This document shows positions 56,795-64,000 of a stretch of 64,000 nt of DNA, piece after piece. The notes beneath the pieces were generated by a model, which saw only the letters and a program-made list of their open reading frames with translations, searched no databases and had not been told where the DNA came from. This DNA is from Anthostomella pinea. Its lineage: Eukaryota; Ascomycota; Sordariomycetes; Xylariales; Xylariaceae. The first letter of the stretch is position 1; every line of letters starts with the position of its first letter. A program made the translations under genes and the position numbers. The DNA is taken from the NCBI GenBank assembly GCA_963556695.1, contig CAUWAG010000003.1, forward strand, positions 310,001 through 374,000. The letters are read 5' to 3'.

Positions 56795-57354
56795 AGCAGC
56801 CGGACAGCAGCGAGATGAAGACATGTTGCGAGGCCGTGGTTAAGAGGGTCAATGACGGAGTGCTCACTGTAAACCTGCATCACACAGTAGACCGGTTGCA
56901 TTGAACGTTACCTTGCACGCCTTGCCTTGCCGTTTCTGCCATCAAAAATAGAAGACCGATGGGTGGCTTTGAGATCGGTTGATCTCAACCACTGCCCAAC
57001 GCTGTAATAACTAATAACACTGATGATGTGCATAACCTTGGTATGTGCATGTACTACCCTCGGGCTGTCTGTTCTGCCGATCGCCGCCGCCTACATTGGA
57101 TGTAGGTACCCTACCTGTCACACACTGCCCCACTTGCCGTCTTTGCTTACTTCCACCTGCAATATAGCTCCGGCAAGCTTGCAGTGAAGCTTCGTCACAT
57201 CACGCATTACAACAACCATATCGCAACAACCCAAACCTGAACTTCTCTCGCCCTTCTATACCGGCACGCGAAGACGGGGCAACGAGAGCACTCGTCGTCA
57301 CACACGCGTACATGCTCACCACACCCTTCTCACATATCCATCTCCATATCTTCA
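56795..57354. other. Intergenic, promoter of ZZ/EF-hand gene
   Basis: The 3' end of the secreted-protein gene and upstream region of the next gene. It becomes C/T-rich towards 57354. No gene recognised. Confidence 0.5.
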
Positions 57355-57473
57355 GTGCGCAATGAGCTGCATCGAAGCGACATGGCTTCCTCGTCCGCAG
57401 CAGCCTCGACCTTGACCCGTCCGAGAGCACAGGTTGCCATCACCCTTGTTTCCCTCGCAGCCGCTTCGCTAGG

Positions 57474-57510
<37 letters not shown>

Positions 57511-60258
57511 ACGCAATACACCCTCCACGGCCAAGAGCAGCTCGACGACCCCGCCCCGGGCCTGCATCGCCGCAATGCTCTCCGCCGACCTCGCGGAGCT
57601 GGCCAGTCGCTCGACGACTCGGACGAGTCTGAATCCCATGGCGACGAGAACCAAGATGCCGGTCCCCTCATCCCCCTCACCGAACTCCCCCCGGTCGACG
57701 GCCACACCCCCGACGAGTGGTACAACGACCCCGTCCACGCCCCGAGGCAGCGTACCGGCGAGAACATCGTGACCTTGCTGTTCAGGGTCTCCGAGGACAA
57801 CGCTAGACGGAACGCTTATGTCCATCGTGGCTGCCAGTGTAACGGCTGCGGCATGTTGCCCATCCGCGGCATTCGCTATCGCTGTGCCAACTGCGCCGAC
57901 TTCGATCTGTGTGAGGTCTGCGAGTCGCAACGCCTGCACAACCAGACGCACGTCTTCTACAAGATCAAGGTGCCCGCCCCGCCCTTCGGCCCGCGACACG
58001 TCCAGCCAGCCTGGTACCCGGGCGACCCCGACAGCGCCCTTAGGAGCCTGCCTAGGTACCTGCTCACCAAGTGGTCCAACGACACGGGCTTCGAGAGGGT
58101 CGAACTGGATGCTTTCTGGGAACAGTGGACTTTCATGGCAAACACCGAATGGAGGGAAGACCCGCACGGCCTGGGTCTGGCCATGGATCGGAAGACTTTC
58201 GAGCGCTGTCTGGTGCCGTCTGGCGGCTACCGACACGCCGCTCCCAACCTGATCCACGACCGCATGTTTGCATTCTATGATACAAACCACGACGACCTGA
58301 TCGGTTTCGAGGAGTTCCTCCACGGCCTATCATACAGAAAGAGGAAGGATAAGCTTCGGAGGACTTTCGATGGCTACGACATTGACGGGGATGGCTATGT
58401 GAACCGCCGTGACTTCCTGCGCATGTTCCGAGCCTACTACGTTCTCTACAAGCAGATGCACCGAGATATTCTCGAGGGACTAGACGACCACGTCATGACC
58501 ACTACCGAGGCTCATCAGCTTATCAACGGCAGACAGCCCCTGAGCAGCTTCTTTGGCCGAGAAGGTAGGGTGCCTCCCGCCGACCATGGCAGACCCATGG
58601 AGGGCAAGATATTTCGATCGGATGGCGAGATAGATGTACGTGACGGCCGGGGCGTCGTCAACCAGGACAAGCCAGATACCTCGAGCCGCGAGGAGATACT
58701 GACTGGACTCCTCACACGCAACAGCAACCAGAGCTTGTTCACCGAGTCTTTCGGATCCTCCTCCAGAATGCCCCATTCTCCCAACCGAGACACCCGTTAT
58801 TTGTCAGGCGTTATAAACCCACCTCAGAATACCGTTGACCTGGCTTCGTTGCTCTCTGGCGACTACGCACAGCTTGACGATATCATCGAGTCCATCCGCC
58901 ATGAAGACCCAGGCCCCTCCTTGGTAGTCGATGCAGAGTCTGGCTCGTCTGACGAAGGTGAACAGAGCACGCCAGAAGAACAGGATACAAATGATGCCGA
59001 GGAAGCTGAGCCTATCGATGAAGCCACGAATGTCGCCAGCGAAACTGTTTCGAACCGCTCACTCCCAGACGCCTCAAGGTTCACCAATACACTGCCGACA
59101 CAAAGCCAGCTTCGTGTACAGCATCAAGCGATTGTCGCGAGGACCCAACGCCTGGGCCTCGATAAGCACAAGAGACTTGTCGCCCGAAAGGCGCTTCACG
59201 AAAGATGGAAGCGGCGTCAATTCTACCTGGACGAGGAAGAGGGCGGCTTACCGCCACAGGGCTGGGATCAGGGCCAGGATATCCTCGACAAAGCGAACGG
59301 CGTTGGCAAGTCTTCCAAGTCGGCCCATCCACGCATGTCCGCGCGATCCAGGTCCTCCTCTAAAGTTCGATTCGCGGAGGATATGGATGATTTTGAGACC
59401 CGGTCCAACCCATCCACCTCGTCGCGAAGCGTACCAGAGCGGTGGGGAGGCATGGAAATCCCCGACGCAGAACGCGATGCTGGCAAAGAAATTCTGTACC
59501 AAGTGACACAGCAGGCCTTCAATGAGCTGCTGGACGAGGTCTTCAAGAGAAAAGAAGACCTGGCTGTACGGGCGGCCGAAACCAAGGAGGAGCGGGAAAA
59601 GCATCGTGAACTCCTAAACTCGGTCGAATGTGAAGATGAAGACGATGAAAATGAGGAAGCCAAGTCTACCCAAGAGGCCCCACGGCAGACTTGGGCCCAG
59701 GACTCGCAGCAAACCGAGCCCATCCCGCATCAAAGCCTGGAGGAATTGCTGTCTGCTAGTGGCTACGCAGTTAGCCCCCCGGGCGGAGATGCCGAGGTGC
59801 AGGCCGGACCCGCCAACGGCGTGGTAACAGATGCGCCGCACGGAAGCAACGAGGAGCGGGGCGCAGCCATCGGGTCTACTGGCGCGGAAGTAGATGCTTC
59901 TCGGCCCGAGACAGCAACATACCGTGATCCGACCATGCCGCAGTTCAGGCCCGACAGCCCTTCGCAGGCTACAGTTAACGGGGTGACCTCGTTGAGTGCA
60001 GGTGACAAGCCGGACAGTTCAGGTTCGAAGGGTAAGGAAAAAGCGACGGAATGCGACTCGGCAGACCATATACCCCATTCCACGCTGGTGACATGGAGAC
60101 GGCTTGACTACGCGGAGGAGGAGGCGCGGGAGAGAGGTGGATGGGGCAGGCTCAGCTATGAGGAGTTTGAGGAGATATACCGCGAACACGAGTTCCAGGA
60201 TAGCACTCGGAACCGGCTCGACTACCTGGGGAGCTGGATCGACTTCTGCATTCCCTAG
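57355..60258 (+). CDS. ZZ zinc-finger/EF-hand membrane protein
   Basis: One uninterrupted frame of 967 codons; the second ATG (residue 10, MASSSAAAS) may be the true start. A single membrane helix at about 27-40 (QVAITLVSLAAASLG) runs straight into 12 tyrosines (41-52). A ZZ-type zinc finger lies at about 157-203 (C162, C165, C177, C180, C186, C189, H195, H199; CQCNGCGMLPIRG, CANCADFDLCEVCE). Two EF-hands follow, DTNHDDLIGFEE (309-320) and DIDGDGYVNRRD (342-353), so calcium sensing is likely. The remaining 600 residues are acidic and low-complexity, with a coiled-coil-like stretch (ELLDEVFKRKEDLAVRAAET). Its role in the cell is unknown. Confidence 0.85.
57475..57510 (+). repeat. (TAC)12 microsatellite encoding Tyr12
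   Basis: Twelve perfect TAC triplets in the coding frame of the ZZ/EF-hand gene, directly after its membrane helix. Confidence 0.95.
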
Positions 60259-60969
60259 AATGGACAAGATTGTCGGCACCAGCCTATGTTCCAAGCAGGT
60301 CGACACCAGCTCGCGCGCGCCCTGTTCAACGTGCCGTAGACTTGATGTCCGGTCTTGACGAAGCTATTTGATGAGACTTGGGGTTTGCACCGGCGAGAGC
60401 TGCTGCAGGTGTTGGTTGTAAAATACATGTAACGACTATTAAGTACCTACATGAGGTGCGTTTCTTGGTGGACGCGATGGCTCACCTGTAACGTTATGGG
60501 CTGAAAATCAAATACTACTAGTACCACCTTTTGAAGCTGCAATGTGCAGGCCAGTTTCCTGCACTTTTTATGACTGTGATGGCGTAATTAACGATGCGGG
60601 CATCCGGTCATGTTTAAAACTTCCAAAGTTATTAAAGGGCGGACCACGTCAGAATGTACCACCGACGGAGCTAGCTAGTAGCTACCTACACGACGTGGCC
60701 ACTGAAAAGTCGAGCGATGATGTAACATTTGAAGATGCTCAACTGCCGGTGAAATTTCATGATGATTTCAAATCAGGCACTGGGGACAACCCCACACCGC
60801 GCGACGACTGCTCCGCCCGCTCTATGGGTGAACTATTTAACGACGGCGACCCATCGAGCAACATGTCATATCATATCAGTCCTTGGGTTTCCCACCTGCC
60901 GAATCTCATCAAGCCAAAGCAGCGCCTCATCAGACACAGGCCAGTCAAGCACGTGCAGAAGACGCCATC
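60259..60969. other. Intergenic; doubtful 143-codon frame
   Basis: The frame 60542-60973 (MCRPVSCTFYDCDGVINDAG...) has no recognised motif and its end overlaps the start of the next gene. It is therefore listed here and not called as a gene. The region probably contains the promoter of the reductase gene. Confidence 0.4.
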
Positions 60970-62128
60970 ATGAAGGAAGCCATCGTCGCCAAAGGTAACC
61001 AACCAACTGCCGTTACCCGTATCACCAGGCGCGTAGTAGGGAACCTCTTAAAGCCTTACTAATTCCGTCCTCCTCTAGGGTGCAAGGTCGAGATTATCGA
61101 CTCCCCTATCCCCAAGCCCAACGCAGACCAGGTCCTCATCAAGGTCGTTGTGAGCGGTTCCAACCCAAAGGACTGGAAGGTCCCGGATTGGGTCTCGGAC
61201 AAGGTCATCAACCAGGGCGATGACATCGCCGGCTTCGTGCACCAGGTCGGCGCCAACGTGACCGAGTTCAAGGTAGGTGATCGCGTGGCCGCCTTTCACG
61301 AGATGATGTCGCCGCATGGATCCTATGCCGAGTACGCCATCGCCTGGAGCAACACGACCTTTCACATTCCCAAGGAGACGTCGTTTGAAGGTGAGATTAA
61401 ACGACATAACGAAAGACAGCAGAGGGCTGACAGACAGGCGAACAGAGGCAGCCGCTATTCCGTTGGCGGCCATGACCGCCGCCATCGGGCTGTTCATCCG
61501 CCTCGGCCTCCCGCAGCCCTGGACACCGGCCACCGAGCCCATCCCGGTGGTCATCTACGGCGCCGCGTCGGCCGTGGGAGCCTACGCCGTCCAGCTCGCG
61601 CAGAAGGCAAACATCCACCCGCTGATCTGCGTCGCCGGAGGCTCCAGCGCCCACGTCGAGAAGATGATCGACCGCAGCAAGGGCGACACCATCGTCGACT
61701 ACCGGAAAGGCGACGACGCCGTCGTCGAGGGCCTGAAGAAGGCCGCGGGCGGGGCGAAGCTGCTCCACGCCTTCGACGCCGTGTCCGACCACGGCAGCTA
61801 CATGAACCTGAGCAAGGTCCTGGCCGACGAGGGCGCCAAAATCACCCTCGTGCTGCCCGGTAAGGATTTTAGTGAGATCCCGTCGCACATCAACCAGTCG
61901 ATCACCATGGTCGGCTCGGTGCACAACGATGCCAAGGACTTTGGCTACATATTTTTCCGGTACTTTGGTCGCGGCTTGGCCGAGGGTTGGTTCAAGCCGC
62001 AACCACAGGAGGTCGTGCGGGGCGGACTCGGGGGCGTCCAGAAGGGGCTGGAGAATCTGAGAGACGGAAAGGCGAATGCTATCAAGTATGTCTTCCGGAT
62101 TGCAGACACAGAAGGAGTCGAGAAGTAG
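60970..62128 (+). CDS. MDR-type NADPH-dependent reductase (quinone oxidoreductase-like)
   Basis: Exons 60970-60994, 61079-61390 and 61446-62128 give 339 residues. The start MKEAIVAKGCKVEIIDSPIP is the usual opening of the zinc-independent medium-chain dehydrogenase/reductase group. Further marks are VVVSGSNPKDWKVPDW, INQGDDIAGFVHQVGANV, KVGDRVAAFHEMMSPHGSYA and EAAAIPLAAMTAAIGLF. The dinucleotide-binding loop is IYGAASAVGAYAVQLA. The catalytic zinc ligands of alcohol dehydrogenases are absent, as in toxin-type enoyl reductases and quinone reductases. The expected activity is NADPH-dependent reduction of an unsaturated carbonyl, with unknown substrate. It lies next to a P450 but on the opposite strand. 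Confidence 0.87.
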
Positions 62129-62651
62129 AGTAAGTGGTATATATATATCATGTGTGGTATTCAAGAAGGTATCATTCAAATAAGAGAAAGAGACTATTGA
62201 ATATGCATCGGGTTGACACCCGAATAAACCCCTTCAGGCCTATCGGCAGTCAAAGTCTTCCAACATCGTCGACGATCCCCTTAATTACTTAGGTAGACGG
62301 CGACGTACTTGACCCGGAGCCCACTTCGTGGGCCAGTTGTCGTCTTCGCATCCGGCTGCCCACCTCCTTGGGAGATGCTGCTCACAGCCACGCGCAGAAT
62401 TTGGAAGAAGGACTTGTGAACGACTCGCCTTTCAGAGTTCCCCTTCATTCACATCGCTCTCTCCCGAGCTCAAGAAACTCTGGGTGACACCCTCTCGCGA
62501 GTGTACCTTTCTAGGGAGATCATTACCTTTGTTTCAAAGGCTAGGTGCTGCAGAGTCGGGGCCCTTGTGGAGATACGACAGGATGGCGGAAGACGAAGCG
62601 TAAGGAAGTATGTATATTCAGTTCATTCAGTTGGACTATCATCTAATCTTA
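62129..62651. other. Convergent intergenic region
   Basis: The tail-to-tail gap between the reductase (+) and the P450 (-). The short frame at 62328-62603 has no motifs. A (TA)n run lies just after the reductase stop. Confidence 0.5.
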
Positions 62652-64000
62652 CTAGGGCCTTTTTGTAACCCGTAGCCAGAAGTCGGTTGCCACCCAGAAG
62701 ATGGCGCTCCATGCCTTGATGGGGGTCTTGGGGTTCACAATGGTAAAGTCATATCTCCGTAACAGCTAGACAAGGAACAGCAGTCGTCAGTCCATGAATC
62801 TCTGCCATTTCAAAAGGGGGGAGGCGTGGCTAGCATACCTCGACGAATATCTTGTTGAGCTCCATCATCGCAATGGGCTTTCCCAAACATTGATACTTTC
62901 CAGAACCGAAATCCATATCCACTGCGGCTTTCATCTTCCTGAGATCATCCTCGCTGGCCTCGAGCCATCTCTCAGGCCTGGAGACATCAGCATCCGGTCC
63001 CCATAACTCGGTGGAGCGCATGAGGCCGAAAAAAATCATGCCTATTTGGGTCCCCTCGGGGACGAAGAAGCCGTTGATGGAGTCCCCGCCCCTCGGCACC
63101 TGCTTGCTACCCAGGCCAAGGACCGGCGGGTACATGCGGAGACCCTCTCTGATGACGGATTGTAGGTACGGCATGCTCCTCGACTCGAGATCGGTAACCG
63201 GACTGCTCAACCTGCCCGACGCCAGCGTCGCGTCTATCTCACGCCGCAGTGATGCGTAGGCTGAGGGCGACATGATCAGGCAGAGTAGTGTCATGCAGAT
63301 GGCCGTCGTTGTCGTAACGGAGCCAGGAATGCTGCGAGGGGTGAGCACGAATGGTCCAGGGGATGAAAGGAATGGCCGAGGGACCGAGGCGGTCTTACAT
63401 CTGAACAAAGACCTGCTGTGTGAGCTCGGCGGGCGTCATGCCACTGTTGATGAACGCCTGCGTCATATCCTTCCGCGGCCTCGCGTCAGGCTCAAGCCGC
63501 TCGGTGACACACGATTTGGCGAAACTGTATGGCGAGGTCAGAATCGGGGCAGGGAACAGGTGTCTAAGCCAGTCCAGAGGCAACAGAGGTGTTGATTGTG
63601 CACATACCCCATCAGACGGCCAAAGCCAACTCGGTCCCCTTCTTTTGGCAGCATGGTGTTGAACGGCCACTTGTACAGGAAGCTCGCAAGCCACGGCATC
63701 GTCGACATGATGTTCATGACGGGCAGGGCTTCGTCGTTGATCTCATGGTAGCGGTACAGATCCTCGTCTTGGCTCAGATAGCCAAACGCGGTGCCAAAGG
63801 AGATGTCGCCAATGACGTCGAGTGCGAAGAAGGAGACCTTCTGGAAAAACTGTACGGGGCGGTACTCGGTGGGTGTGGACAGATACTTGTCGTCGATGAG
63901 CTTCACGAATTCGAGGATCTGGCGGTCGATGCCGGCGCCGAAGCCAAATCCCTCGTTCTGCCTCCCGGCGAAATTGAACAATAGCAAAATCAATATTGGT
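62652..64000 (-). CDS. Cytochrome P450, 5' part beyond window
   Basis: The 3' exons are 62652-62765, 62839-63331, 63399-63524 and 63608 to beyond about 63960. The heme loop FGSGKYQCLG (Cys ligand) and the ExxR motif (EGLR in VIREGLRMYPP) are present, and PERWLEA marks the aromatic region. FFALDVIGDISFGTAFGYLS and RKDMTQAFINSGMTPAELTQ resemble the pisatin-demethylase-like group of fungal P450s. The ending is KTPIKAWSAIFWVATDFWLR. In the I-helix the usual AGxDTT is PGSVTTTT, so the conserved acid is Val here. The N-terminal membrane anchor lies outside the window. The substrate is unknown. Confidence 0.85.

Noticed and set aside
57469..58323. 284-codon - strand frame with poly-Val end
   Set aside because: Antisense of the ZZ/EF-hand gene; the Val run is the reverse of the TAC repeat.
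60542..60973. 143-codon frame before the MDR reductase
   Set aside because: No motif, and it overlaps the start of a well-supported gene. Kept only as a remark.
1..64000. CRISPR array, bacterial operon or prophage
   Set aside because: No spaced direct repeats of that kind. Introns, fungal families and mitochondrial genes show a eukaryotic source.

Overview
The window is nuclear DNA of a filamentous ascomycete, most likely a member of the Sordariomycetes. The evidence is protein genes broken by many short GT-AG introns (about 48-130 nt), recognisable fungal protein families, AT-rich blocks that look like old RIP-mutated repeats, and inserted mitochondrial DNA with the rnl(rps3)-tRNA cluster-nad2 and nad5-cob-trnC orders usual in that class.

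Layout. (1) 1-9693 is an AT-rich, gene-free island with stops in every frame. Small islands of normal base composition sit inside it: a solo LTR with a perfect 5-bp target duplication (706-951), two further LTR-like remnants (2893-3082, 6444-6645) and a complete pogo/Fot1-type DNA transposon with long inverted repeats and a stop-riddled transposase (3317-5176). (2) About 9874-17495 is a composite mitochondrial insertion (NUMT) of about 7.6 kb. One piece lies on + (3' end of nad5, a complete cob reading frame, trnC). It is joined back to back to a second piece on - (part of nad2, eleven tRNA genes, and rnl lacking its 5' part, with its intron and a decayed rps3). GC-rich patches that do not look RIP-mutated flank it on both sides. 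(3) 18038-20270 returns to AT-rich sequence. (4) From about 20.3 kb the composition becomes normal and genes start.

Genes in order: a TIGR04076-like small protein (21195-21663, -); an aldo/keto reductase with an extra N-terminal region (22423-24568, -); an MFS sugar transporter with 14 introns (26010-28594, -); a Tgl3/4/5-type patatin lipase (29936-32434, -); an alpha/beta hydrolase (33622-35016, -); a Kelch-BTB protein resembling Ral2 (35501-38728, -); a 1-Cys peroxiredoxin (41172-41916, -); a small Cys-rich protein (43586-44064, -); N-myristoyltransferase (44752-46397, -); an ABHD12-like hydrolase (47148-48650, -); the SWR1 subunit Swc3 (49273-51564, +); another alpha/beta hydrolase (51899-53287, -); an M50B-like membrane peptidase with an apparent 1-nt frameshift (53954-54883, -); a small secreted protein (56244-56794, +); a ZZ-finger/EF-hand membrane protein (57355-60258, +); an MDR-type reductase (60970-62128, +); and a cytochrome P450 cut by the right edge (62652->64000, -).

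The euchromatic genes do not form an obvious pathway. They mix housekeeping functions (NMT, Swc3, peroxiredoxin, lipase) with accessory metabolism (transporter, reductases, P450). The most unusual parts are the composite NUMT inside a RIP-like island, a probable 3-nt micro-exon in the transporter gene, and the P450 whose I-helix lacks the usual acidic residue. I did not find a convincing new multi-gene system. Intron boundaries were read by eye from splice consensus and protein continuity, so they are inferences.
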